Assembly: GCA_025526935.1 (NCBI GenBank)
Contig: JAHLKD010000134.1
Coordinates: 39,847 to 103,846, forward strand
Reading direction: 5' to 3'
From: Cladochytrium replicatum
Taxonomy: Eukaryota > Chytridiomycota > Chytridiomycetes > Cladochytriales > Cladochytriaceae
Length of the DNA stretch: 64,000 bases
Part shown: positions 22,201 through 33,259 of the stretch, piece after piece
Numbering within the stretch: the stretch's first letter is position 1
How the letters are laid out: every line of letters begins with the position of its first letter
Notes under the pieces: generated by a model
The model's input: the letters and a program-made list of their open reading frames with translations, nothing else
What the model was told of the DNA's origin: nothing
Databases searched by the model: none
Position numbers and translations under genes: made by a program

Positions 22201-24930
22201 AGACATCGGTTCTCCTGATGAGTCTTTCTGAGCTTCGTTCTCAATAGTGAGACCTTGTTCATTTGAGTTTGTTTGAGAAATATGATCTGCCACTTCTCCT
22301 TGCAGAGTTTGCTGAGGTTCACCGAGTTCCACTTCCTCAGAAGTCTGATCGTCTTCTGAGCTCTCAGTTCCGATAATATTTTGCTGCTCTGAGCTGTTAC
22401 CTCCACTATGCGCTATTTGAGACTCCGGCGGTGCCATAGCTTCTTCAACTTTTGAAATAGTTGTGATGTCCATTAATGCGGAGGATCCTTTATTTTCACT
22501 TGCTGCTACTTCGGTCTCAACTACGACAACCTCGCACTCCTCTACTTTGATGACGCTCTCTTCATTGTGCCCGGTTTGAAGTGTCTCCGGCTGCGACGCC
22601 ATTGCTTCTTCACCAATTGAAGCAGTCTGGACTTCGATGTCTGTGGCAGACCCTTGATCATAACTAGATTTAACTTCGTTCAGATTGATGGCTCCGAGAT
22701 GGTTCCCATCGAGGTTTTCTTTATTGGCTGGCTGATCGGAATTGACATTGTTATCTGTCCTGTCATAAGCGGTATATCCCTCAGTCATATGAATAGCATC
22801 AGGCAATGGCGCAGAATCGTTCGCAGGTTTTCCGTCGTCAATCGACGAGTTGACCTCTGCATGAGTGCCTTGATGAGCATCAACCTGTACCTCGGCTTCA
22901 TTTGGTAATTCACTGTGTGCAATATCGGATAACTGTTTATCATCTGCCGGACGGGGAGCAGCTAGCTCTAAATCATCGTTCACAGGAACTTCTTGCTCGG
23001 CTGCGCTCGTCAGATTATGTCCATCAACCATCGTTTCTTGTTCTTTCTCTATAGCATCATTTTTAGGTTTGAATTCAGATCGTGGTTGATTCCCTTGTTC
23101 ATCGAGCACATCCGATGCGTGATTGCCATCCATTGGTTCGAATCCTGGGTTCGCATCAGTGATTTCAGTAAGATTTTGATCATTTTCGCCACTATCTTTC
23201 CCAATGTTTGTGGCAAAGTTTTCTCTAGAATCATTTTGAACTTCAGGCACCGCATTCTCATTCCTTGAATCGTCGGACTTCTCGTTCCCAACATCCCCTA
23301 TGATATTATCACTAAGATCCCCAGAGTAGTCTACTGCTTGAAGCTCCTCATTTGGGAGAACGGTGTCCTGCGCAGGGTGCTCTACCCGATCTTCCACAGA
23401 GGACGTATCAGTGAGAACTGAGGCCCGCACGGTTGTTTCAATTTCGACCGGTGACGAAGTTTTCTCTGGAAATATTGTTTCTTGGGCTTCAGGACTATCC
23501 CCCACCATCTTGCTGGTGTCAAATCCGTCCGTCCCCTGGGACAAATCAATGGCAGCTTGTTCGGGAGCGATATTTAGGTGGTCTGGCCCAATCCATTCCT
23601 CCGTTGGAACATCTGAAATATTTGAAGTCTCAAGTGACTGAGGTGCCGGTTTCTCAGCCGCTTCCGCGGACGTTCCATCGGTTTTATCTGTCCCAATTGG
23701 AACGACCGCGAGGTTGGACTCTCCACTTTGTTGCTGCACTTCCGTTTCTTTTTGAGGATCTTCTATCATATTCTCTTTGTCTTCTTGATGATCATGTACT
23801 GCGGGAGCATTTTCCACCGGCTCCAAAACAGGTGCCTCGTGCTCTTGCTTAATATGTCCGTCGTTCTTCTCACCACTAGTAAGAACCTCTGCTGTGGGAA
23901 AAGGTGAAACGTCGGCAAATTTTCCTTCTTCCTTTTCCGAATTAGATGGTGACAGTTCTTCTTTCGTCGGCAACTTTTGATGCTCGTCGTGTTTCTCTAA
24001 GAATCCTTCGTTTACAACTTGTTCTGGTTCACGTGCAATGCTAGGGGTCGCCGCATCGCCGTTCTGCTGTTCCGTTTGTCCGTCTTTTTCGTCATTGCTT
24101 CGAGCGTCTCCATGTTCTTTGGCTCCATCGGCACCTGTTTGAATTTCTGCATTTTCTGAAGTAGCAGTTTCCTCTCTGATTTGCTCTGTTTGAGATACCA
24201 GTAGGGTACCACCGGTATGCTCAGTGGCTGCCACATTCTCATTTCCGGGGCCGTCTTGCCTGTCACCGCTGTTTTCAGTGGTAGCCCCAGTTTCATTCAC
24301 AGGGCCCTCTAGGTAATCGCCGGTAGACGCAATTGCATTCACGCGGTTGTCCTGTGAATCAGTTTGCGCACCACTGTCATGCCGTGGTTCATTCCCAGAT
24401 CCCTCATTCGAGATATTCATATCTATTTGTTCAGGCTGACCATCTCCGTTGCTCTCAAGTTCGACCGCATTCGGTTGTGTATTAGCTTCGAGACGGAAAC
24501 ATCAGCTCATGGGACAAAACAAAAATTGGGGAGGATTACCATGGCTTTCAGATTCACGGTGGTCATTTGCTTCTGAGTCTTTCTGATTTTGCTGTATACT
24601 TTTATCTGTTTGGTCGAATTGCTCTGCGTCAGGTGTTTGAGGAGCAGCATCAACATGTGCATTTTGGGCTTCTGATAGATGCATATCTGCCAGTTCATGT
24701 TCTGCTTCCATCGGCATGTTCTCAACTTCCCCCAAATTCGGACTTCTTTCTGCTTCTAGATGATCGCCAAGATCTTCGCTCTGACCGCTGTTCCCTTCTG
24801 CAGAAGGTTTTGTAGCCAACTCATTTTCCTCGGTTTCAGTAGCGGCAGATATCTGATCAGCTGGAGCGAGCTCGACAGACCCACCTTCCGATGGATTGTT
24901 GCTAGAATCTTCTCTAGTAGATGCCATCAT
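19289..24930 (-). CDS. Very large acidic low-complexity protein with C-terminal coiled coils
   Basis: Start ATG at 24930; exon 1 ends at about 24543 and splices (phase 1) into a continuous exon of more than 1,200 codons. The first 1,300 residues are Glu/Asp/Ser/Asn/Gln-rich and almost without hydrophobic stretches, apart from two related motifs NNESFEAHEAIED and EDESFEAHGTHEV. A more ordered segment follows near 21750-21350 (ALEALRIAVADQV, AVSSFLASRLRES). Then come a basic Ser-rich stretch and coiled coils split by introns: DSEYFSLVASLRREVAQLK, LADLKDKERQLKE, ILVAKLRREVRRLK. A Pro-rich segment leads to a globular end (VGDHICVVIKGEK, VSLRLKFGKEHFNTLESLM) that faintly resembles a doublecortin fold. 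The last exon and TAA at 19289 are inferred; without the last splice the frame stops at 19478. No family is recognised. Confidence 0.65.
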
Positions 24931-25145
24931 TGCTGCAATCTAACGAATTTTGTGAACATGTCAAGGTTTGACTAAACATATTCATTCTTACTTCCTTGTG
25001 TAATCCTGGAGAATAGCGCAAAGAAGATCGATGAAGCTATCTGTCTTAAATCGGACTTTCTTCTGAGCTCTTACAGTGGATCAGACCAATCAAAGCTTGC
25101 GCAGCTTTCCCACAGTTTAAAGCACAGCCACCGATCTCTCCCAAC
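24931..25145. promoter_or_regulatory. Divergent promoter between the acidic protein gene and NDUFA6
   Basis: 215 bp between two opposing start codons. No TATA box was assigned. The CCTTGTGTAATCC and TCTTCTGAGCTCTTAC stretches are unremarkable. Confidence 0.4.
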
Positions 25146-25562
25146 ATGCCGTTGCTCCCGTCGGTTGTCACATCGTCGTCGGGGTCGCTCATCAACGCAA
25201 GAAGGCGTGCCCTGGAACTTTACAAGTTGTGGTATAAAGCGGTAAGCCATCAATTTGTGCTCCCGATTTGCAGTTTTTTTCCAATGTATTTTCCGAAACA
25301 GGCTCCCGACGTCGTTGAGTTGTACTATCTCGATATTCCAACGCGGCGCGTTCGACAACGGATTCGACAAGAGTTTGAGAAAAATCGGGATATTAATGAC
25401 GTAAATGTCATCGATGTTCTGCTGTTCAAAGGGCGTATCGAACTCGAGGAGACGATTAACCAATGGAAGCAGATCACCCACGTTTTACAGTTCTTTGAAC
25501 AGCCATTCGAGAAGAAACCCGAAACATTTATGGAGAAGTTCTTGAAGTCGAATTCTTCGTAG
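25146..25562 (+). CDS. NDUFA6: NDUFA6-like LYR subunit of mitochondrial complex I
   Basis: Exons 25146-25241 and 25302-25562 (60-nt GT-AG intron) give 118 residues. The LYR-family start is present as INARRRALELYKLWYKA, where the canonical L-Y-R is L-Y-K. It continues APDVVELYYLDIPTRRVRQ, IRQEFEKNRDINDVNVIDVL, LFKGRIELEETINQWKQITH, VLQFFE. The KGRIELEET..WKQ motif is diagnostic of NDUFA6 (B14), an accessory subunit that binds the mitochondrial acyl carrier protein in the matrix arm of complex I. Length agrees with the family (about 120-130). Having complex I accessory subunits argues for a fully respiring organism. Confidence 0.92.
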   Translation: MPLLPSVVTSSSGSLINARRRALELYKLWYKAVSHQFVLPICSFFPMYFPKQAPDVVELYYLDIPTRRVRQRIRQEFEKNRDINDVNVIDVLLFKGRIELEETINQWKQITHVLQFFEQPFEKKPETFMEKFLKSNSS

Positions 25563-25689
25563 TTGGCCGTGGGAGTGATATGCTTGGATGCACGCTGGAG
25601 GACTTTTTGATGTGTGCTGAGATGACGGTTAAGCGAAAATATCTTTGGACGTAAATAGACGTTGCGTCTAGAAAAGGCTAAAGAGTGGT

Positions 25690-28600
25690 GCAGGATCGAA
25701 CTTGTGCTTCAAGTGCTTTACAAAGCTTGGTACATGTTGCTGACATGAGCACAACAAACTCCAGAAGAAGTGGGAGCGGTACCAAAGTGAAGAATCTTCT
25801 GATCAAGGTCAAACCATTGCTGGTGAGCGGGCTGCACGCGCTCTTGCATTTCGGATGGAGACCATAAACGCTCCTGTGCACAATTAAATATGTCGGGAAC
25901 CTAAAATCTCCGTGCTCAAATATCAATGAACTGACATTTGTAAATGGCCCTCAAACTATTGCCTTTGGAGATGTCTATGTTCAATTATCCGGTAATCACC
26001 ACTGGATCCGCACTTCCGACACTTGGGTTCCCTGTGCATTGTTGCCGAAGACATAACCGAGATGCATGGACTTGAAGCATGCACCGCCATTGAACAGCTT
26101 TGGACCTGGAAAATAAAAATATCAAAGATTCGCAATTTAAGCACCTACATCGAGCTCAGAAAACTGTTTCTGCAAGATGCTCGCACATCCTTGTATCGCA
26201 CATTCGCCATTCAACTCGAATCCTCTGATTTAGGGACCAACACTGCTCGTCATGACTGAACCTCGAAACTACAGCATACGCCATATTGGATCTGCCCTAG
26301 ATGAGAATGTCAATCTTCGACTAAGTTCTCAGGGATGTACAAATTTCCTCTCCTAGCCATTAGCCAGGTTCTCAATCTTTCAGGAAACTGACTTTCCTCT
26401 TTCAACGATGTTTTGTACTTCGCTCACTTAAGAGATCTCACATTGCTCTGACTGAGCGACCCCAACTTCCCAGAGCCATATGTTTATTTCATCAAGCTCA
26501 AAATTGCTGGACACAATGGACATCACGGATGAGTCAAGTACGATAATAAGTGCCACAGTTCTCAAGAAGATAGTGTATGGGATCAATTCTTTACATGTTC
26601 TGTGTCCACGCTGATGATGAGTTGCAAACTGCAGTTTTAAAAACATGCGGATAGGGACAATAGAAAGGAATGCGAACTTCCTCATAAGGGCTCACCCACA
26701 AATACGCAAATGAGGAGAAACTATTATTGGAGCAAAAAGTGCAGCAGCTGGTGGCGAAATCAAAGTCTCTTCAAAAGTGTTCAGATTGTGCTGTTGCTGC
26801 TTCCATATCAAGATATCACACAAAGGCAAGGATTCCCTGAAAAACTTGAAATACGGCACTGTCCAATATCATGACTGAACTTGAGGAGAATCATGGTCTT
26901 CTCCTCCATCTTTGCAAACAAAGATTGTTGAAGGTTAAGAGAACTTGAGAAACATATTGAAGATATGTTGGGACAAATGGCTGAGCAAAGTGATATGACA
27001 ATAAGGTAATTTTGGCATTACTCGGCATTCGTTGATTGTTTTAAATTGTTTTCAAAGGAAATTGCTGTTTGTTGGAGCTTGAAACTGGTGGAAATTTTCT
27101 GTTCGAGGAAGATGACAGGCCAGAAGTTCTTTTTTTTGGCCGCAGTGAGACATTAATACAGTTGACTGATATTAGACCACACTATGTGTGACCAAGCTGC
27201 TTGCCTAGCGCACGCTCCCCGCCCACACTAGCACGAGATATCCTTGTGATCAAGTACTGCCACAGGATAATACCCCATTGTATTTCCCAATGTAGTCTGC
27301 CACTGCCTGCAGAGGGAAAGCTGTTTTGCTCAAATTGCCCAGGTGCTGCCCTGATCTTTGCAGGGGCCAGAGACCCAAGTGAGCAGGCCAGAAGAACTCT
27401 GGATTGAACAATGCGAAAGTCTTGTAAGCAGTTTATGTTGCGCACCTCTCATACCAACCAGACACAGACTCAGATCTATTGAATTTCACACATCCAGAAT
27501 CGACATCTAAAGAGCGCAAAGTGAGAAAACAATAATGATAGATGATAGCCTGCCTGACCACAAAGATCTGATTGCCATCCACTAGTCAAAGACAGCCATG
27601 GTTCCAGAAAGTAAAAGAAATCAACAGGAGTATATTTGCTTTACTCTGGTGTATTCAGAGCAAATGTTCAAGACAGAAGACTTCAGTTTTGATGTGATTG
27701 CACGAAGTGCACTAAAAGTTTGGCAAAGAGAGGAGGCCTCTGGTAAGAAACAGTTTTGAACTTCATTGACAGTAACAGCAACATTTGGTGGATCTCAGCA
27801 ATCCAAAAAATCAAGGAACCAACTTCTCAACGAAACTACGGTACCCCATTATTGTTTGATCCATATTCGGGAGAATGTCAAAGTAGATATCTGCGCAATT
27901 TGATAAAGGAACATATGCTTTATCAAGCTGATTTAACATTAACCAAGGGGAGCAGGCAATTTGATCTGAAAACAGATGACAACAAGACAGCATAAGCTAC
28001 GAATACGAGCAAAACACAAAGCTGCAATCAGCGATCGATCGTCCAAGCACAAGCGGAATCTCAGATAAGAATGGAGCATTGGAATCTGAGACAGCTGGGC
28101 ACGGGAACCTGTACAAATTGTCCAGCCGTATGATGGCAAACTGGCGCTCCCAGAGTTTGTTGGATTATGAACGTTACAGGACTCTATGTTTTTTCCGATA
28201 TCTTATGGATTGTTTGGTCAGTTTTTCGTACTCCATATGGCAGGCCACAATGTCGATGGTTATACAGCATAATCCCACTGAAAGAGCTTCCCCGGCTAAT
28301 TAATCTTGATCTAACCGGAAACAACGTACGTGAGGAAAGAAATTATCGGCTTTTCACAATGTTTCATCCGAGCAAGTTTAAGGTAAACGAAAATAGCTTG
28401 ACACCATCATATCAGTGCATTTTCTCGTAAGATTCTTGATGGTTCTGGAATTTTCCCCAAAGAACAAGCGCAAGCAAAAGAAGCTTACTTGGGATGCCTC
28501 ACAATCTGCTCGGGGGAGAAGATTAGCCACTGTACCTTGAAAAACATATCCGAGCTCGACCTTCGGAACTGCAAACTGCGCGAGATCGACTACTTCTCAC

Positions 28601-28900
28601 CGCCCCAGCGTTCCGTTTCCGGCTCGTCCAGCCACGGCAAGCACGTCATCCCGGAACTCCGCAACTTCCGGAAACTGAACCCGGACGGCAAGTTCGACAT
28701 TGAGAGAAAATTTCTGGAAAAGAAAAGTGAGCCCTCCAGCCCTTCAATCTGTAGGCGTATGACATGGATGAGACAAACCTGCGGATCGAAGATCAGTCCA
28801 TGAAGATGATGTCCCCGCCCCCGATCCAGATCCCGGCGACTTCGCCGATTGTGCAGCTTCCTATCAATGTAGCATCTGTTGTTCTTGACGGTGAGACCAA
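25690..28900 (+). pseudogene. Decayed LRRC9-like leucine-rich repeat gene
   Basis: Fragments of a long LRRC9-type protein occur in the right order on the plus strand, broken by stops and frame changes. They are: FNYPVITTGSALPTLGSLCI, VAEDITEMHGLEACTAIEQL and KISKIRNLSTYIELRKLFL (near 25980-26180); NLSGN, stop, LSSFNDVLYFAHLRDLTLL (near 26376); coiled-coil pieces EEKLLLEQKVQQLVAKSKS (26710); LLELETGGNFLFEEDDRPEV (27076); LPRLINLDLTGNNVREERN, YRLFTMFHPSKFK, ILDGSGISPKEQAQAKEAY (28290-28490); and ISELDLRNCKLREIDYFSPP (28545). LRRC9 is associated with motile cilia and flagella. The last 350 bp are GC-richer, less damaged and retain an intron with good ends (28726-28755). The gene converges on PP2A. 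Confidence 0.75.
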
Positions 28901-29283
28901 ACATTTTATCTTAGGAATGGAGATGAAGCTTCGGGAGCGGCAACAGCAAGTGATAGTGAGATTTACTTACTTGATACCTCTTCGCGGCCCCGCCGATCTG
29001 TTCAGTTTTGATTTCGAATACACTTGTCCCACAGAAACCAGGTTCGGTATATTAATAACAGGGGAGAGCGGCGGACTGTACTATAAGTCTCCCACAGATA
29101 GAGCTCCGTCCACTCAAAACCCAAATGGTAAAAAGCAAATAGCTCGCAAGAGTCCCGTCATCTCTCCCCCGACTATAAATCTCTCATTTGACATGAATAC
29201 TACACAAACTAACGCAAAAACAAAATCCAACCACCTGATCCTTGGGCCTCTCTCAATCCACAACCAAAAAAATATAACGTAGC
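28901..29283. other. Intergenic stretch between the LRRC9 remnant and PP2A
   Basis: An open frame on the plus strand runs to 29282 but is Ser/Thr/Asn-rich and motif-free. It is probably chance continuation over the PP2A 3' UTR. Confidence 0.35.
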
Positions 29284-30440
29284 TCAAAGGAAGTAGTCGG
29301 GCGTGCGACGAGTAACGTGTGGCTCGCCTCGCCTGGGTGCGGGGTCGAACTGGAGGCTAAAAATCAAAAAAAATCAGTTCACGTTTTAGCAAAGGCCGCC
29401 AGAGAAAACATACAAGGTGTACTTGAGGTGCTCGTCGATCTCCATTATCGCAGCCTGGTTACCGCAGCGGTAGCAATAATTCGGCGCCGAGAAGATGGTG
29501 ACGACGTTGCGATCCTGGCTCCAGTTGTATCCCTCCATGACCAGCTGGTGGGCACGCGAGATGAGGATGAGACCGTTGTTGTGGTTGAAGGCTTCGGATA
29601 TGTCTTGGCCGAAAGTGTATCCGGCACCACGGGGTGAGATGCCCCATCCGCACCTGTCATCGGGGTCAGACCACAATAGGTCTATTGCAAGTAAAATGCT
29701 CAGAAACTCAAGATGGAAAAGAAGGAGCCTCGGCATACCGCACATGGGACCCTCGTGAGGAACTTCCTGAATGCGGTCAAGAGAGCGGATGTGGTCCAGG
29801 GTATCGATCGATGGGGAAAGACCTCCGTGAAGACAGAAGATCTTTTACCAAATGTGATGAGTCAAACTCTCCCAACCACTACAAGCAACAATTACCTGGT
29901 CCTCAATTAGGGCGGTGAGGGGCAGGTAGTCAAACAAGTCTGTAAAGTATTTCCACACGTTCGCATTGCCGTACTTGCGGAGACACTCATCGTAGAAACC
30001 ATAGACCTGGGTGATCTGACGACTTTCGTGGTTTCCGCGGAGAATAGTCACACGGTCCTTGTGGCGGACTTTCAGCGCAACGAGAAGGGTGACTGTTTCG
30101 ACAGAGTAGTATCCACGATCGACGTAGTCGCCCATGAACAGGTAGTTGGTGTCGGGAGAGTTGCCGCCAATGCGAAAGAGTTCCATAAGGTCGTGGAATT
30201 GACCGTGAATGTCACCGCACACCGTCACAGGGCACCGTACTGGCTGAACGTTCGACTCCTCCATCAGAATTTCCCTCGCCTGAACAAAAATAAGTGGTTA
30301 AGAGGAAATTGAACCCTGGCCCTCGGAGGCTGGAATACCTTCTCGCACAATCGCTTCACATCTGACTCTGATAGCTGCTTGCATTGGAGGAGGGTGGAGA
30401 TCCAACCGTCAACGTCCTTTACGTCCGGAAGAGATGCCAT
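29284..30440 (-). CDS. PPP2C: Serine/threonine protein phosphatase 2A catalytic subunit
   Basis: Five exons (30440-30339, 30279-29896, 29841-29739, 29681-29414, 29356-29284) give exactly 309 residues, the length of human PPP2CA. Metal-site motifs are intact: [33 protein letters not shown], and the later histidines in CLHGGLSPS and [12 protein letters not shown]. The substrate-binding loop reads [14 protein letters not shown]. The tail ends TRRTPDYFL, whose terminal Leu is carboxymethylated in the family to control binding of regulatory B subunits. The trimeric enzyme reverses many Ser/Thr kinase signals. The N-terminal [20 protein letters not shown] distinguishes PP2A from PP4 and PP6. All introns are GT-AG, 45-60 nt. 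Confidence 0.97.
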
Positions 30441-31519
30441 TGTATTGAAATAATTGTCTTTCGTAGAGAGACGATCGTTTCTAATTGCTTTCCTTAAAGG
30501 AGAAGTGAGGTTCAAATTTGGTTGAGAGAGTGGCCTGGGGGTAGTTATCAAAGCGCACAAACTCCCGGGAGGGAAGGTACAGCTCAGCCTGCACCAATTT
30601 CTACGCAGCAAGCAGCTGGCACTGTTCCAGTGGAGAGCCTCGTTGTAGCTCCTCCAAACGAGCAGCACACCAATTGAAGGATGTACCTTTGAGAAAGCTG
30701 AAGGGTCAGCGGGTGAGCTGCCGGTTCGGGTTGCTGGTGGATCTGAAGTCGCGTTTGGAAACAAGACAGAGCAGAGCCACAGGAAGAGCACATGAAATGA
30801 ATTGAATTGAATTGAATTAATTGAATAGAATTGAATTGTTGGTCGAATTATTCTGAATTGATTGGACCGAAGCAGGGTTTGTTTGGGGGAAAGCAACTGG
30901 ATGTTGATAAATATTACTATTCCTTAAATCTTTCAGTCTCCGATTGTTACTAACAGTAATATTATTACACCACCATTATTACACCACCATTCAATTTCTT
31001 TTCCTACACTACAACCCACCCCAAAAAACAAACTATTCTTTCGTTTTGCCAAATGATTTTTTACGAGAAGATAAGATAGAAAGAAAAAAAATAAAAAAAT
31101 TGTATACTCCTCATTCACAAAGGATCAAGTCACTCTTTTTTTGAAAAAACTAAACTGAGTCTGTGCAATACGGAATATGCAATACACCAAAGATATGCTG
31201 CAAAACAAAAATGACTGTACAGGTTGCGGAACAAACTTTTAGACTACAGAGAAAACAAACTAAATAAAGGGGTGGGTGGGTGGGGAAGAGATGAAATGTT
31301 TCCTATAGAAAACGGCTAGATTCCTCAGTTATTCGTAACAGACTTGTGCTGAAGTGGAGTGATGGCGCTCGCGCCAAATCCGCATGATGCAGAAAAAGAG
31401 CCGTAGTTGGTGGGAACAACGACAAAGAAACAAGGGGGGTGGTAGAGCAAGCGCAAACGTTGCAGAAACTATACAGTCCACAAAAAAAAGGCTCACCCGA
31501 AAAATATACAAAAACCACA
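30441..31519. other. PP2A upstream region and STE12 3' flank
   Basis: 1,079 bp between the PP2A start and the STE12 stop, both genes on the minus strand. It contains an ATTGA-type pentamer tract at about 30795-30838 and an AT-rich, purine-skewed stretch at 31040-31160 with long A runs. The minus-strand open frame that reaches upstream of the PP2A ATG is the 5' UTR read through. No further gene seen. Confidence 0.5.
30795..30838. repeat. ATTGA pentanucleotide tract
   Basis: Imperfect run of ATTGA units about 355-400 bp upstream of the PP2A start codon. Likely a length-variable microsatellite in the promoter or 5' UTR. Confidence 0.75.
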
Positions 31520-33226
31520 TCACACCTTTACCGCATTATCTTCGTCGAGGAGCAGGGCCGGTCCCTCTCCAGTGTGCACTTTCGAGTGTTGCATGAGGTT
31601 GTCCGACCTGCTGAATGTGCGTCCGCATCCGGGAGCGTCGCACACGTACGGCCGTTCAGCTGTGTGGCAGCACCGAATGTGCCGTCGGAGGTGCTCGAAG
31701 CGCTTGAATGTGCGCGCGCACATCGGGACCGCGCAAGTGTACGACTTGGTACGGACGGGGCCTCCGGACGGCTGGGCGGGTGACGAAGATCCTGGTGGGG
31801 GAAGGAGGAAGTCATCGAGCTCCGGGAGCGGTGTGGAGGGGTGGGATGGCGGCGTTGATGGCCATGGCGCTGGGGCTGGGAGGAGAGCGAGGGGAAGGCT
31901 TGTGGTGGGGATGTTGGGGGATATCGGGTTGGTGAGGGGTGTGGTGGTGGGATCGAAATTGTACAAGAGCGGAGCGGGACCCATCAGGTCGTTGGCGGTC
32001 ATCATGGGTGTCCCCATTGGGTGCATCATGGGTGTTCCAGCTAAGTCCTGGGCCGTCATTAAAGGTGTCGCCATAGGTTGGAGCAGTTGTTGACCCATCA
32101 TGTGTTGGGGCATCAATGGGGTTCCCATCAGCTCTGTCACTAGCGGACCACTCGAATCGCGGTGATGAGAGTCCATCACAGTCAAAGGCAACGACTGGAG
32201 ATTAGGGTGGGCGGTTATAACGGCGTGGAAGGACTGCGACTGGTACTGATGATCATGGGCGGTCATTAGTGGAGTGCTCATCAACGTTGTGGCTGTGGTG
32301 ATCGATGACGAGAAGAGAGGCATGGAGGTGGGGAATCGTGGCGTCGAGTTTGAGCTGGCAAACGATGGAGTAGAGCTGGACGAGGGAAACATCGGTGTCG
32401 AATGAACACTCGGGAATGGAGGAGAAGCGGTGAACGATGGTGTTGGATTGGGGAAGCTGGCGAACAGAGTCTGTGACTCTTCGTAAGAAACAACTGGCAA
32501 ACTCTGTTCATCTGGATGGTCATCTTCATTGTGCGGTGCACACTGCTCCCTTGCCAAATCCAACATTTCAGATACAGAAATGTTCGAGTTCGGTATCGTG
32601 GTCGGATCAACACCCTGTGATTCACGCTTCAAGTCCCGCTCGAGCGCGTCCTGTTGTCGTAACATCCCATTAGTATGATTCATTCTAGACAAATTCAGAG
32701 TGCTCACCATGAACAAGGCATCGTGACGAACAGCGTGCCAATAAAAAACCTTTTGCTTCTTCTGTGTTCGAATACACCCGTTCTTGTACAACAAATCCAG
32801 AAAAGCCGACCGCGGTTCCTCGAGCGAGGCATGGAAACCCGGCTTCAAATTTCTAAGATCCGAAAACACGCCTTCCTCCAACTTTTTCATGTTAACAACT
32901 GTTCTTCCGATGGCGTTGAACCGGAATACAACTATTCTGATGATATCGGTGCCCGAGATGTAAAACTTGTTGTTCCAGAACACGCACGCGATGAAATCGC
33001 TGTCGGTGAGTTGGAATCTGCAGGCTGGCACTGAAGCATAGTCCCACTTCTTTGTTGCGGTCGCAAGGAATCGGTTGAGGCTAAGTGTCGAAGTTGCCAA
33101 TGGAGGAGTTGCAGATGAAGCTGGAGTTGGAGCCGACGAAAGCTGTTGAGCTGACGAAGATGGGGTGGTGAAGCAAGCCATGTAGTCCTGTTGATGTTGG
33201 TGAGCGTAGGTCTGAGTCAGCAGCAT
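31520..33226 (-). CDS. STE12: STE12-like transcription factor with two C-terminal C2H2 zinc fingers
   Basis: The open frame continues upstream to a TTG at 33259, but the first in-frame ATG is at 33226 (MLLTQTYAH), so that start is preferred. The STE12 homeodomain-like region is unmistakable: LNRFLATATKKWDYA, FIACVFWNNKFYISGTDIIR, VFRFNAIGRTVVNMKKLEEG, VFSDLRNLKPGFHASLEEP, FLDLLYKNGCIRTQKKQKVF, YWHAVRHDALFM, DALERDLKRE. A 57-nt intron at 32651-32707 must be removed to join the last two. A Pro/Ser/Thr-rich middle contains five imperfect xTPxM repeats. Two C2H2 fingers close the protein (CAVPMCARTFKRFEHLRRH; CDAPGCGRTFSRSDNLMQH). This is the SteA type of filamentous fungi, end point of mating and invasive-growth MAPK cascades. 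STE12 proteins are fungus-specific, which fixes the kingdom. Confidence 0.95.
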   Translation of the reverse strand: MLLTQTYAHQHQQDYMACFTTPSSSAQQLSSAPTPASSATPPLATSTLSLNRFLATATKKWDYASVPACRFQLTDSDFIACVFWNNKFYISGTDIIRIVVFRFNAIGRTVVNMKKLEEGVFSDLRNLKPGFHASLEEPRSAFLDLLYKNGCIRTQKKQKVFYWHAVRHDALFMVSTLNLSRMNHTNGMLRQQDALERDLKRESQGVDPTTIPNSNISVSEMLDLAREQCAPHNEDDHPDEQSLPVVSYEESQTLFASFPNPTPSFTASPPFPSVHSTPMFPSSSSTPSFASSNSTPRFPTSMPLFSSSITTATTLMSTPLMTAHDHQYQSQSFHAVITAHPNLQSLPLTVMDSHHRDSSGPLVTELMGTPLMPQHMMGQQLLQPMATPLMTAQDLAGTPMMHPMGTPMMTANDLMGPAPLLYNFDPTTTPLTNPISPNIPTTSLPLALLPAPAPWPSTPPSHPSTPLPELDDFLLPPPGSSSPAQPSGGPVRTKSYTCAVPMCARTFKRFEHLRRHIRCCHTAERPYVCDAPGCGRTFSRSDNLMQHSKVHTGEGPALLLDEDNAVKV

Positions 33227-33259
33227 GGCAAGTCCGTTGTCCCAAGGATGTGGATTCAA

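Noticed and set aside
31572-32093. Plus-strand 173-codon frame inside STE12
   Set aside because: Complement of zinc-finger and Pro/Ser-rich codons; no independent support.
33227-33259. Longer STE12 N-terminus from 33259
   Set aside because: That frame opens on TTG, not ATG; the first in-frame ATG is 33226.
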